NCBI RefSeq assembly: GCF_905171765.1
Contig: NC_053390.1
Span: 213,595,359 to 213,659,358, forward strand
Direction of reading: 5' to 3'
Source of the DNA: Bufo bufo
Lineage: Eukaryota; Chordata; Amphibia; Anura; Bufonidae
Length of the DNA stretch: 64,000 nucleotides
Within the stretch, counting starts at the first letter, position 1, and every line of letters begins with the position of its first letter. The notes beneath the pieces were generated by a model. The model was given only the letters and a program-made list of their open reading frames with translations, was not told the origin of the DNA and searched no databases. Shown here piece after piece: positions 21,717-33,687 of the stretch. Position numbers and translations under genes: made by a program.

Positions 21717-24700
21717 CCCCTTAAGGACCGGGCTCATTTTCACCTTAAGGACCAGGCCATTTTTTGCAAATCTGACCAGTGTCACTTTAAGTGCTCATAA
21801 CTTTAAAACGCTTTGACTTATCCAGGCCATTCTGAGATTGTTTTTTCGTCACATATTGTACTTCATGACACTGGTAAAATGAAGTCAAAAAAATTATTTT
21901 TTTTGCACAAAAAAATACCTAATTTACCAAAAATTTGAAAAAAATTAGCAAATTTCAAAGTTTCAGTTTCTCTACTTCTGTAATACATAGTAATACCCCA
22001 AAAAATTGTGATGACTTTACATTCCCCATATGTCTACTTCATGTTTGAATTGTTTTGGGAATGATATTTTATTTTTTGGGGATGTTATAAGGCTTAGAAG
22101 TTTAGAAGCAAATCTTGAAATTTTTCAGAAATTTACAAAAACTCAATTTTTAGCGACCAGTTCAGGTCTGAAGTCACTTTGCGAGGCTTACATAATAGAA
22201 ACCACCCAAAAATGACCCCATCTAAGAAACTACACCCCTCAAGGTATTCAAAACTGATTTTGCATACATTGTTAACCCTTTAGGTGTTGCACAAGAGTTA
22301 TTGGCAAATGGGGAGGAAATTTGAGAATTTCATATTTTTGTCAAATTTTTCATTTTAACCCATTTTTTCCACTAACAAAGCAAGGGTTAACAGCCAAACA
22401 AGATTGTATCTTTATTGCCCTGACTCTGCCGTTTACAGAAACACCCAATATGTGGCCGTAAACTACTGTACGGCCACACAGCGGGGCGTAGAGTGAAAGG
22501 TGCACCATATGGTTTTTGGAAGGCTGATTTTTATGGACTGGTTTTTTGACACCATGTCCCATTTGAAGCCCCCTGATGCACCCCAAGAGGAGAAACTCCC
22601 TAAAAGTGACCCCATCTAAGAAACTACACCCCTCAAGGTATTCAAAACTGATTTTACATACGTCGTTAACCCTTTAGGTGTTGCACAAGAGTTATTGGCA
22701 AATGGGGATGAAATTTGAGAATTTCATTTTTTTGCCTAATTTTCAATTTTAACCCATTTTTTCCACTAACAAAGCAAGGGTTAACAGCCAAACAAGATTG
22801 TATCTTTATTGCCCTGACTCTGCCGTTTACAGAAACACCCCATATGTGGCCGTAAACTACTGTACGGGCACACAGTAGGGCGTAGAGTGAAAGGTGCGCG
22901 GTTTGGTTTTTGGAAGCCAGATTTTGCTGGACTGGTTTTTTGACACCATGTCCCATTTGAAGCCCCCCTGATGCACCCCTAGAGTAGAAACTCCATAAAA
23001 GTGACCCCATCTAAGAAACTACACCCCTCAAGCTATTCAAAACTGATTTTACAAACTTTGTTAACCCTTTAGGTGTTGCACAAGATTTAATGGAAAATAG
23101 AGACACAATTTCAAAATTTCACATTTTTGGCAGATTTTCCATTTTAATATTTTTTTTCCAGTTACAAAGCAAGGGTTAACAGCCAAACACAACTCATTAT
23201 TTATGGCCCTAATTCTGTAGTTTACAGAAACACCCCATATGTGGTCGTAAACCGCTGTACGGGCACACGGCAGGGCGCAGAAGGAAAGGAATTCCATACG
23301 GTTTTTGGAAGGCAGGTTTTGCTGGACTGTTTTTTTTGACACCATGTCCCATTTGAAGCCCCCCTGATGCACCCCTAGAGTAGAAACTCCAAAAAAGTGA
23401 CCCCATTTTAGAAACTACGGGATAGGGTGGCAGTTTTGTTGGTACTAGTTTAGGGTACATATGATTTTTGGTTGCTCTATATTACACTTTTTGTGCAGCA
23501 AGGTAACAAGAAATAGCTTTTTTGGCACGTTTTTTTTTTTTGTTATTTACAACATTCATCTGACAGGTTAGATCATGTGGTCATTTTATAGAGCAGGTTG
23601 TCGCGGACGCGGCGATACCTAATATGTATACATTTTTTTTTATTTATGTAAGTTTTATACAATAACTTCATTTTTAAAACCAAAAAAATGTTTTAGTGTC
23701 TCCATATTCTAAGAGCCATAGTTTTTTCAGTTTTTGGGCGATTATCTTGAGTAGGGTCTCATTTTTTGCGGGATGAGATGACTGTTTGATTGGCACTATT
23801 TTGGGGTGCATATGATTTTTTGATCGCTTGCTATTACACTTTTTGTGACGTAAGATGGCAAAAAATGGCTTTTTTTACACTGTTTTTATTTTTATTTTTT
23901 TACGGTGGTCATCTGAGGGGTTAGGTCATGTGATATTTTTATAGAGCCGGTCGATACGGACGCGGCGATACCTAATATGTATACTTTTTTTTTATTTATG
24001 TAAGTTTTACAGAATGAGTTCATTTTTGAAAAAAAAAAAATCATGTTTTAGTGTCTCCATAGTCTAAGAGCCATAGTTTTTTCAGCTTTTGGGCGATTAT
24101 CTTGAGTAGGGTCTCATTTTTTGCGGGATGAGATGACGGTTTGATTGGTACTATTTTGGCGTACATGCGACTTTTTTGATCACTTTTATTACCTTTTTTG
24201 GGAAGTAAGGTGGGCAAAATTTCAATTTTCTCATAGTTTTTATTTTTTTATTTTTATGGCGTTCACCGTGCGGGGAAAGTAACATGACCATTTTATAGAT
24301 CAGGTCGTTACGGACGCGGCGATACCTAATATGTGTAGTTTATTTTATTTTTTTAATTTTTATTCAGTGATAAATGTTTTTTTTTTTATCTTAACTTTTT
24401 TCACTTTTTTTTACATTTTTGTGACCCAGACCCACTTGGTTCTTGAAGATCCAGTGGGTCTGGTGTCTGTATAATACAGTACAGAACAATATATATTGTT
24501 CTGTACTGTATTTTACTTACACTGAACAGATCTGTGCTTTTAGCACAGATCTGTTCAGCACCATGGACAGCAGGACGCCTGAGCAGGCGTCCTGTTGCCA
24601 TGGGAACCCTCCCCGTCTGCTCAGAACTTCGCAGACGGGGAAGGGTAAGGACGGGGCTGAGGGGGGCTCTCTGGGGGCTCTCTCCCTCTCCATCGGGGGG

Positions 24701-25353
24701 CTGCAAAGGCACAGCAGCCCCCCGATGGAGAGGGAGGGAGCTCCCTGACCAATGACAGTTAACTTTTTCCATACAGCGGTCCGTACGGACCGCGGTATGG
24801 AAAGGGTTAAACGGCTGACATCTTCACAGATGTCAGCCGTTTATACCAGGGTGCCAGCAATGTGCTGGCACCCTGGTATACCCACTAGAAGCCAACGATC
24901 GTTCATGGGGAGGCGGGCGGGGGATCGCGATCCCGCCTGCCGCACCGCCCGCCTCCCGCAACGCCCCCACCGCCTGCGACACCCCCCCCGCACCACCCTC
25001 CGGCATAAAATCGTGCAGGGGTGCAGGGGGGGGTGAAAAATAATGATTTTAGCCACTCTAAAGTTTCTGATCCCCGCGGTCAGGGACCGCGGCGATCAGA
25101 AACTGCAAAAAGCGCAGCAAACCGCAGGTCTGAATTGACCTGCGGTTTGCTGCGATCGCCGATACGGGGGGGTCAAATGACCCCCCCCTGCGTTGTTACG
25201 GGATGCCGGCTGAATGATTTCAGCCGGCGTCCCGTTCCGATTAACCCCTGCGGCGCCGGAATTCCGAATTTAAGTCAGGACGTACCTGTACGCCCTTGGT
25301 CCTTAAGGACTCGGGAAATAGGGCGTACCGGTACGCCCTGCGTCCTTAAGGGG
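21717..25353. mobile_element. TTAA-flanked giant repeat, copy B (inverted relative to copy A)
   Basis: TTAA at 21713-21716 and 25354-25357; ends CCCCTTAAGGACC...GTCCTTAAGGGG. The interior is copy A read backwards: three roughly 400-bp units with GCCCCCTGATGCACCCC (about 22570, 22960, 23360), then units with GACGCGGCGATACCTAATAT (about 23610, 23960, 24315), then GC-rich palindromes 24430-25250. It has one more 400-bp unit than copy A. Confidence 0.75.
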
Positions 25354-25433
25354 TTAACAGTGGGCGTGGCTGGGCTCCAGAAACGTTAGTAACAGCCCTT
25401 TGGGCACCTTACTTGCCTCATTTACATACATAC

Positions 25434-25436
<3 letters not shown>

Positions 25437-25470
<34 letters not shown>
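25437..25470. repeat. (TA)n microsatellite
   Basis: Alternating AT for about 30 bases. Confidence 0.95.
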
Positions 25471-25471
<1 letters not shown>

Positions 25472-25601
25472 ATCAAATTTTTTTTGACACAATAAAAGCA
25501 CAGAGAGCTATGGAGAATGTATATTGCGGACGTGCTAGTGGCGATCTAGCAGCGCATATCCGCAGTTCTATAGGCAAAATCCAGGTGACAGAATCCCTTT
25601 A

Positions 25602-26435
25602 AATTTAAACTATTAACGCTTCTGTTTTTAAAAGCATTCTTACTCTGCAGCATTTTTTCACACCTACCTAAGACTTTTGCACAGCACTGTACATGACAGT
25701 ATTGCAAGAAGTTCATGTAGCTGCATACCCTGGAATAGTTGGCGCGGCCAGTTTGTATTCAGGTTGTGGTCCAGTCTCTGTGCTTTGTGCGCCTACAACA
25801 AAAGCAGCCAGCTGCTCTCGGCTTACACCAGTGAGATTCCCAACATGTACAGCAGGTGATGTCACTCATTACTGTTCCTCAGTTCTTGCTGGGGAATTGC
25901 AGTGTAAAGTTGTTTGACGGTAAGGCCAGTTTCATACGAGCGTATTCGGTCTGCTCAGTGCGGAAGCGGTATTTTACAGACTGAACACTGCTCCTCTGAA
26001 GTGAACTGGCAGCATCGTAATGATTTATGATGCTGTGAATTCCCGACTGAACTCTGGTCTGCTGAACTGTACTCGTATAAGGCCTCATGTACACGACCGT
26101 ATGCGTTTCGCGGTCCACAAATTGCGGATCTGCAAAAAAAAACAAAAAAAAAACGGATGACGTAATAATGCCATTGTAATAATGCCTATCCTTGTCCGCA
26201 AACTAGAAAAAAAATAGGACATTCTTGTTTCCCGTGTGAGAGCCTAAAGCTTAGGCTACACATCATTGTTTTGTAAAAAGAACATTATGGGACAAACTTA
26301 CTAAAGATGTGGCCTCTTCATAAGTTTGTCATATCTTGTGCTGCCGTGCACCACAAACTGAAATCCATGCCAGCTGTGGGCTAGCTTAGATTTCAGTTCG
26401 AATTTACACCTGTTTTCTGGCATAATTTATGTTAA
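25602..26435. other. SETD1B: Intron stretch with fold-back fragments
   Basis: GGCCTCATGTACACGACCG at about 26081 is the left end of a GGCCTCATGCACACG-type element whose right end I do not find. No exon seen. Confidence 0.45.
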
Positions 26436-26791
26436 AGGGGTTATGCAGTGTGAGGATATTGATGGCCTATCCTCAGGGGGGTCATCAATATCAGCTCTAC
26501 GGCCGTCCAACTCCCGGTACACCCACCGATCAGCTTTTTGAAGAGGCTGTGGCGCTCCTGCGAGCGCAGCGTGCTTTGTAGGTTATAACGGTGGTGCAGT
26601 ATCGCTAAAGCTTCTTGTCCCAGTTGCACTGCCTCTATACAGTGATGAGGACGCAGCGCTCACACAGGCACTGTGACCTCTTCAAACAGCTGATCGGTGG
26701 GTGTGCAGGGAGTCGGACCCCTGCGGATCTAATATTGATGACCTACCCTGACAATAGGTCATCAGTATCCTCACATTGAACAACCCCTTTA
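26436..26791. repeat. Fold-back repeat AAAGGGGTTATGCAG...CAACCCCTTT
   Basis: Arms share ATATTGATGGCCTATCCTCA and its near-inverse, ending AAAGGGGTT and AACCCCTTT. It includes the GATCGGTGGGTGTGCAG text shared with other copies. Confidence 0.65.
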
Positions 26792-26855
26792 ATGCTCCAG
26801 ACTGAGGACATCTACACCGTTTGTAAATGTGCTCCACTGTGTTGCATGCAACTAA

Positions 26856-27287
26856 GGCTACTTTCACACTGGCGTTTTGGCTTTCCGTTTGTGAGATCCG
26901 TTCAGGGCTCTCACAAGCGGTCCAAAACGGATCAGTTTTTGAATGTAAAAGGATCCGCTCAGAATGCATCCGTTTGCCTCCGTTCCGCTCTGGAGGCTGA
27001 CACCAAAACGCTGCTTGCAGCGTTTTGGTGTTTGTCTGACGATGCAGAGGCAAACGGATCCGTCCTGACACAGAATGTAAGTCAATGGGGACAGATCCGT
27101 TTTCACTGACGCAATAGAAAACGGATCCGCCTCTCATTGACTTTCAGTGGTGTTCAAGACTATGGCTATGTTAAAGATAATACAAACGGATCCGTTCTGA
27201 ACGGATACATGCGGTTGTATTATCGGTACGGATCCGTCTGTGCAGATCCATGACGGATCCATACCAAACGTGAGTGTGAAAGTAGCC
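26856..27287. mobile_element. GGCTAC element
   Basis: Ends GGCTACTTTCACACTGGCG and GTGAGTGTGAAAGTAGCC. TAA on the left, TTA on the right. The interior blocks CGGATCCGTT and TCAATGGGGACAG recur. Confidence 0.75.
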
Positions 27288-27506
27288 TTAGTTCACTCTG
27301 TCGACTGAGATTGTAATGTAGTAGTTACTTTTGTAGCAAGATTTTACAATTTTATGTGTGCATCCCTAGCCTTAGGCTGGCCATGCACTTTAGATAGCAG
27401 TCACCCAACACCCCATCCACATGCATATTCGGCCTAGCCAAGTGAGCCTGTGTTCTGATTAGGGAGAGGGGAGAAAGCCACTGCCGGAAACCTTTCATGG
27501 TGGCTT

Positions 27507-27846
27507 AAAGGGGTTTTCCGACAGATAGATCATCAGTATCTGGTGGGGGTCCGACACCCGGGACCCCCGCCGATCAGCTGTTTGAGAAGGCAGCGGCTCC
27601 TGTGAGCGCTGCAGCTTTCTTACAGCTTTTCCCAGGCCAGTGACATCACGGTCATCGATCACGTGTCCTAGGAGCAGCTCAGCCTCATTCAAGTGAATGG
27701 GACTGAGCTGCAATACAAAGCACCGCCGCTATACAGTGTACGGCACCGTACTTGGTAAGCTGCAAGAAGAACCCCCACCGATCAGATACTGATGACCTCT
27801 ATCCAGAGAACAGGTCATCAGAAAAAAATCTTGGAAAACCCTTTTA
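27507..27846. repeat. Fold-back repeat AAAGGGGTTTTCCGAC...GGAAAACCCTTT
   Basis: Arms hold ATCATCAGTATCTG and CAGATACTGATGA. It belongs to the GTCCGACACCCGGGACCCCC...CGATCAGCTGTTTGAG family. Confidence 0.7.
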
Positions 27847-27918
27847 ACTCTTCTAAGACGGGGTATATTAATGTAGGACACCCCCATGCATGTTAGCCAG
27901 CGGCCATACACATTTAAG

Positions 27919-28335
27919 GCTACTTTCACACTAGCGTTTATACTGGATCCGGCAGGGTTCAGCAGAAACTCTTCCATTACTGATAATACAACCGTCTGCA
28001 TCCGTTATGAATGGATCCGGTTGTATTATCTTTAACATTGCCAAAACTGATCTGTCATGAACTCCATTGAAAGTCAATGGGAGACGGATCCGTTTTCCAT
28101 TTTGTCAGAGAAAATGGATCTGTCCCCATTGACTTGCATTGGTGGTCATGCCGGATCCGTCTTGCTCTGCATCCCAGGACGGAAAGCAAACTACAACATG
28201 TTTGCTCTCCGGTATGGGGGATGCAACTAAACGGAACGGAATGCATTTTGGTGCATTCCGTTTCGTTCAGTATAGTTTTGTCCCCATTGACAATGAATGG
28301 GGACGAAACTGAAGCGTTTTCTCCAGTGACCTCAT
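27919..28335. mobile_element. GGCTAC element, right end missing
   Basis: Starts TAA GGCTACTTTCACACTAGCG and ends without its partner about 190 bases before coding exon b. The interior has GAAAGTCAATGGGAGACGGA and related blocks. Confidence 0.65.
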
Positions 28336-28524
28336 CCGGTGGGGGAGTGTTGGGAGCTCCCCACTCAGCGGGTTCTGCTGACAGTGCCCTAATGTGTGGA
28401 GGTCTTTAGAGTCTCATTTATACTTCATCAGTAATTCTACAATCCTAACTAGTGTCTGAGAATATGGCTATTGTGTGTTTTAGAAATGTGCGGTTTTATA
28501 ACTGTTTCCTGTCTGTTTTCACAG

Positions 28525-29286
28525 GATCTTCATCATTCTTCTGGAGAGGACATGGAAATTTCAGATGACGAAATGAACATTTCTCCCAACAGTGCCAAAT
28601 CCATTGTCATAAATTCAGCAGTGACAAGTTCTGCAGTCATAACTCCGGTCATGCCTATTATGCCTCCTGGATTTCCCCCTCTACCGCCACCTCCACCGCC
28701 ACCACCACAGCCTGGGTTTCCTATGCCACCTCCTCTGCCTCCACCACCTCCACCAACACACCCTTCAGTCACAGTACCCCCTCCTCCACTACCAGCCCCA
28801 CCAGGGGTTCCTCCACCCCATATTTTGCCTCCCCCACCACCATTCCATCAAGGTATGTTTCCCATGATTCAAGGCGACATGATGAGTGCTCTTGGTACAC
28901 AATGGGGCGGAATGCCAATGTCCTTTCAAATGCAGACTCAAATGCTCAGTCGTATGATGCAGGGACAAAATTCATACCATTACCCTCATTTCTTGGGAAA
29001 TTCCATGCAGTTTGGCCAGCATCCTTACCGTCCCTATGCCATGTCCGCACATCTTTCACGAGGACAGCCTTGGCCACCTTTTCCAAAGTTTGACCCATCT
29101 GTGCCACCCCCAGGCTATGAGCACAAGAAAGAGGATCCACATAAGGCCACAGTGGACGGGGTGCTATTGGTCATTGTTAAGGAACTTAAAGCCATAATGA
29201 AAAGAGATCTAAACCGCAAAATGGTCGAAGTTGTGGCATTCAGGGCATTTGATGAGTGGTGGGATAAAAAGGAGCGTTTAGCAAAG
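28525..29286 (+). CDS. SETD1B: SETD1B coding exon b (polyproline and conserved central block)
   Basis: Acceptor TTTTCACAG ends at 28524 and donor GTAAGT starts at 29287; 254 codons, phase 0. It starts [17 protein letters not shown], matching the acidic [13 protein letters not shown] block of SETD1B. A long proline-rich tract follows (about 28666-28860), then a Met/Gln-rich stretch ([13 protein letters not shown]). Near the end are [14 protein letters not shown] and [19 protein letters not shown], then [13 protein letters not shown]. The tract is disordered and the final block is highly conserved in vertebrate SETD1 proteins. An ORF reading through from 28471 includes intron sequence and is not the exon start. 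Confidence 0.95.
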
Positions 29287-29548
29287 GTAAGTGTTTTTAT
29301 GTGTCTATGTACTGTAAAAAGTCGTGCAGAATGAGACAATTTTAACTTCTTTCCAGTATAAAATGTATTGCGGTGGCAGAACAATTTGAGAATTTTTTAT
29401 TACCTTCATTCCTGCCACAAAATCCATGCCACATATGTCTCCGGTTATTATTGGGGATGAGTGGATCAACTTCGGATGAAACATCCAAAGTCGATTCGCA
29501 TAAAATTTGTTTAAATACTATACGGAGCGAGCGCTCTGTACAGTATTA
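29287..29548. other. SETD1B: Intron stretch, no feature recognised
   Basis: Short intron piece after coding exon b. Contains a GATGAGTGGATCAACTTCGG-type fragment but no clear structure. Confidence 0.4.
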
Positions 29549-29953
29549 GGCTACATGCACACGAACGTAAGGGCTCCATGCTGTGGACCGCAAATTGCAG
29601 CCCTCAATGCATGGGCACAGACTGTGGGGCAGCCGCATGCGGATCGTGGACCCATTCACTTAAATGGTGTCCGCGATCCATATCCGACGGTCCGCACCAA
29701 GAAAAAAGTAGTGCATACGCTACTTTTTTGCAGTGCGGAGGCACGGCCACAAACACCACGGAAGCACTCCGTAGTGTTTCCGTGTGGTTCCGATCCGTGC
29801 CTCCGTTCCGTATCTCCGTTATTGTAGACCCATTCAAGTAAATGGGTTCGCGATCTGTGATGAGGAATGCACACGGCCGGTGCCCGTGTATTGCGGACCC
29901 GCTGTATGTGGGCCGCAATACGGCCACGGGGGGGGGACACAGTGCATGTAGCC
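29549..29953. mobile_element. TWA-flanked GGCTACATGCACACGAACG element
   Basis: TTA on both sides (29546-29548, 29954-29956). Right end GTGCATGTAGCC. The interior has GGACCCATTCACTTAAATGG-like text in both directions. Confidence 0.75.
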
Positions 29954-30052
29954 TTAGATTGTGTTGGCTCCGATGAGCCGAAGTTATTACTTGATTTATA
30001 CTGTAAAAAACCATTTCCCAAACTCTGGTTCGGCCATCTGAACTAGCCCTAA

Positions 30053-30376
30053 GGGCTCATGCGCTCAACCGTTGGATGTTTTGCACTCTGTAAATATGCG
30101 GATCTGCAAAACACGGATACCGACCGCGTGCATTCTGTATTTTGCAGAACGGAACAGCTGACCCCTAATGGAGCAGTACTATCCTTGTCCACAATTCGGA
30201 CAATAATAGGACATGTTCTATTTTTTCTGACAAACAGACATACGGAAACGGAATGCACATGGAGTCATTTCTGGGGGGGTTTTCAGCCCCATTAAAGTGA
30301 ATGGTTCCGCATATGTGCCGCAAAGAAAAAAAAAACAAACATAACTGACACGGAAAAAATACATTAGCATGAGTCC
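30053..30376. mobile_element. TWA-flanked GGGCTCATGCGC element
   Basis: Ends GGGCTCATGC and GCATGAGTCC, with TAA at 30050-30052 and 30377-30379. It abuts the next element, which uses the same TAA. Confidence 0.65.
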
Positions 30377-30379
30377 TAA

Positions 30380-31371
30380 GGCTAATTTTACGCGAGCGAG
30401 TTTTCCGTTTAGATGTGATGCGTGTAGCGAACACATAGCATCCGTTTTTCATGCATCATTTTTGCAAAATCGCAGAATGTTCTATATTATGTGTTTTTCA
30501 CGCAGCTCTGGCTCCATAGAAGTGAATGGGGCTTGCATGAAAAAGGGAATGCATCCATTGTGTTTTTCACTGATAGTTGCAAGGAGAACCTGAAAAACGT
30601 ATGCGCGTGAAAAACGTATAAAAAACTGATTGCTTCCATGCAGAAAACACTGAACGCAATCGCAGACAAAACTGATTGAACTTGCGTGCAAAACCATCAT
30701 TTTCTGAGCGGGTGCGATGCGCTAAGGGAACACATAGCACCCGCACTAACCCTGAACCATTCAATTCAATGGGTCTGTGTACATGAACCGCAGCATGTTC
30801 TTAAGGATCCATTCACATGTCTGTATGTGTTTTGCGGATCTGCAAAACACGGACACCGGCATTTTGCGGACTGCACATCACCGGCACTCTCATAGAAAAT
30901 GAGAGTGCTGACATGTTCTATTTTTTTGCGGAACGGAAGTGTGGATCCGCAAATGCAGATGCGGACAGCACATTCCGGCCCCATTAAAAATGAATGGGTC
31001 CGCACCTTCTGCAAAATTGCGGAATGGTTGCGGACCCATTTTGCGGACGTGTGAATGGCCCTTTTCTGCGTTTTTCATGCAGCCCATGTCCCATAGAAGT
31101 GAATGGGGCATCAGTGAAAAAACGCATTGCATCCGGATGTAACCTGGATGCAGTCCGGGTGCAATTCGTGTTTCACTGATGGTTGCTATTCTAGGTGATG
31201 TTTGTAAACCTTCAGTTTTTTTTCATGCACGTGAAAAACGCGCCAAAACTGATTGCACCTGCACGGAAAAAACTAAATCGCAGACAAAACTGACTGAACT
31301 TGCTTGCAAAATGGTGCAAGTTTCACCGAAGGCATCCTAAACCAATCCGTATCGTTTGTGTAAAAGAGGCC
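30380..31371. mobile_element. TWA-flanked GGCTAATTTTACGCG element with nested copy
   Basis: Starts GGCTAATTTTACGCGAGCG after the shared TAA and ends GTGTAAAAGAGGCC before TAA (31372-31374). The arms contain CGTGAAAAACG/CGTTTTTCACG in both directions. A second element (GGATCCATTCACATGTCTG...GACGTGTGAATGGCCC, 30805-31061) is inserted within. Confidence 0.6.
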
Positions 31372-31575
31372 TAAGATCGTCCTCCACAGAAGTTTTCAAC
31401 CCATGCCACCCAAACAGTCCTCCATGTGTGCTTCATTCACCAGAAATAAGGACGATCTCTGCACATTCTGCTTCGGCTAACGCGGTTATTCGCATTGCCT
31501 GCACGAAATAAAATCACTGTTTTAACATGAAAAAGAATCAAGTTACATGAAAGAGGTTATTGGATGAAAAGTCTT

Positions 31576-32140
31576 AGGCCCCTTTCACACGGGCGTCACG
31601 TGAGGTGAACGCATTGCACCCGCACTGAATCCGGACCCATTTATTTCAATGGGGCTGCGTACAAGAGCGATGTTTTTCACGCATCACTTGTGCGTTTCGT
31701 GAAAATCGCAGCATATTCTATATTCTGCGTTTTTCACGCAACGCAGGCCCCATAGAAATTAATGGGGCTGCGTGAAAATCGCATAGCATCCGCAAGCAAG
31801 ATTTTCACGGATGGTTGCTATGGAGGCGAGGGATGAGCAACCCGGGACCCCATTTACTTTATTATTTTCCATTAAAACATGGTTATAATGGAAAATAATA
31901 GCATTATTTTATACAGAATGCAAGTCAAATGTCAATTGAGGGTTAAAAAATAATAAAAACATAACTCACTTCATCCACTTGATCGCGCAGCCGGGATCCT
32001 TTTCTTTGTACTTCTTGAAGGACCTGCAAAAGGACCTTCGCTGACATCATCGCTTTTACCACGCGGTGAGCGCGGTGACGTGAGCGCAGGTCCTGCTGAA
32101 TGAAGATAGAAGGTCCATCGCTCATGTACACAGCCCCATT
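31576..32140. mobile_element. GGCCCCTTTCACACGGGCG element, right end not clear
   Basis: TTA then GGCCCCTTTCACACGGGCG at about 31576. The interior repeats CGTGAAAATCGCA and TTTTTCACGCA. A right end with the inverse sequence is not visible; it may stop near 32130. Confidence 0.5.
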
Positions 32141-32786
32141 TTATATATTATTATATTTCATTTTTCTCTTTGGTAGCGCCCCCTGCTGTTAATCCTTCTG
32201 GTCAACCTTCTCCTGCATTCAGAGATGGACTTCCCTGCTCCATTCCTCTTCTCAGTGCTGGCGTGGCGAGAGACTATTTTCCATGCAGGGGAAGAAGGGG
32301 TTAACAATGGTGAATCGAGTGCGATCGCCGCGCCAGTTTACTTGACCATCTGCCCTCTAAACACCAGGATTAGTATTCAGCACTTTGTATTTCGGCTGGA
32401 CTACAGCCATCCATATGAAATGGGCGCATTCATAGAACCTGGTTGATGATATCTAGCATTGTACATACCCTGACCCGAAGGAATAATGAAAGTTAGGTTT
32501 TATTTTAGTTGGGACCCCAGGACAAGTATCCTTTCCCTGCTGGGGCTATGGGTTATTGTGACCTCCTAGCCACACACATACGGCTAGTCATACTCCTAAT
32601 CTCCCATAGCCTCAAATCAAATGCATGCTCCGATTGTAGAAGTGTGCCTGTTTATTTCTAGAAGACTTCTCGGGAAACACTTATCTTCTATGGTAACAAG
32701 GCCATATTAAAAACTGACGTTTTCTTTAAAAAAAAAAAACCTAAACATAAAAACAATTCACACTATGTCCCATTCTTTCATAATAG
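32141..32786. other. SETD1B: Intron stretch before coding exon c
   Basis: Non-coding; poly-A run near 32729. CCCCTGCTGTTAATCC-type text suggests an old repeat that I cannot delimit. Confidence 0.4.
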
Positions 32787-32960
32787 CAATCTCTAACACC
32801 AGTAAAATCGGGGGATGGCAAAGATGAAGAGAAACCAAAGCCGAGGGACCAAATAACATCAAGCTTGCTGGAGAGCTGGAACAAGGGAGAAGGACTGGGC
32901 TTTGAAGGCATAGGTCTGGGCATTGGCCTGCGCGGTGCAATTCGTCTTCCCTCATTCAAG
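32787..32960 (+). CDS. SETD1B: SETD1B coding exon c (SLTPVKSG ... IRLPSFK)
   Basis: Acceptor ATAATAG ends at 32786; the first codons are CAA TCT CTA. Donor GTAACT starts at 32961. 58 codons, phase 0. It reads [20 protein letters not shown], then [20 protein letters not shown] and [10 protein letters not shown]. The Gly-rich [17 protein letters not shown] segment identifies SETD1B. The acceptor has a poor pyrimidine tract, but the in-frame stop TAG at 32784 and the conserved TPVKSG residues fix the boundary. Confidence 0.93.
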
Positions 32961-32984
32961 GTAACTAAATACTTTAAAATTGTG

Positions 32985-33063
32985 TTTGTGGCCACCTGTA
33001 GCCCAGTATTGCTGCTTGTGGCCACCTGTAGCCCAGTATTGCTGTTTGTGGCCACCTGTAGCC
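32985..33063. repeat. 30-bp tandem repeat, 2.5 copies
   Basis: TTGTGGCCACCTGTAGCCC plus AGTATTGCTG repeats directly after the donor of coding exon c. Confidence 0.9.
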
Positions 33064-33470
33064 CCATAGGGTTTGTTTAATGGCTGCTACGTACAGAGTT
33101 GGTTGTAAAGCTGTACCTTTCACCTTCATTGTGTAAATTATTTGGATTAAAAGGCGATGATATCACTTTCCCATTGGATAAAGGAGTGGCTGAGAGAGGT
33201 TTTTTTAGATTTACAAATCGTTTATTCATTGATTTTAGTGGCAGTTTTCTGGGTTGGGATTTAGTTTCTTTTCTCACATGTACAATTCTCCGCTCCCTAC
33301 AGCGGCCACTAGCCGCTCGATCCATACACCTCGTCTTCACCTATGCCTCTCTAATTCTAGACATAAATTCTGGATATGATTGGTTTTGCTGTGTGACATT
33401 GCTGCATAAGCTTTAATAATAACTCCAACATTATGAAGGTTTTGCTTGATTCTTGTGTTTTATCACTAAG

Positions 33471-33558
33471 GTGAAAAGGAAAGAACCTCCTGAGTCCGGA
33501 CTGGAGGGAGAACAGAAAAGGATTCGTGTGACAAAACCTATCGATGAGGAGGATGAAG
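33471..33558 (+). CDS. SETD1B: SETD1B coding exon d (VKRKEPPE...)
   Basis: Acceptor CACTAAG ends at 33470 and the exon reads VKRKEPPESGLEGEQKRIRV then PIDEEDE plus one base (88 bp, phase 0 to 1). The donor is GTTTGA at 33559, which matches the consensus poorly after GT, but it is the only one that lets the next exon (starting with two bases AG) continue in frame. The basic KRK start and acidic end match SETD1B. Confidence 0.88.
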
Positions 33559-33687
33559 GTTTGAAATCCCAATTCATCAATGTTTCAGTACTTTCTTTTT
33601 ACAGAACTTTATGTATTAACTATGTACTTCACACTGTTAAGGCAAATAAGCAGTAAGGCCTAAAAAACACCTATGATAGTTACTATT

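Larger units (their letters stand above)
21299..25601. mobile_element. Fold-back element split by TTAA copy B
   Basis: Left flank AAAGGGATTCTGTCACCTGC ... and right flank ... CAGGTGACAGAATCCCTTT are inverse. The arms share CGCTGCTAGATCGCC, AAGTAAGGTGCCC and TTGTGTCAAAA with their inverses. The giant TTAA repeat sits between them. Confidence 0.7.
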
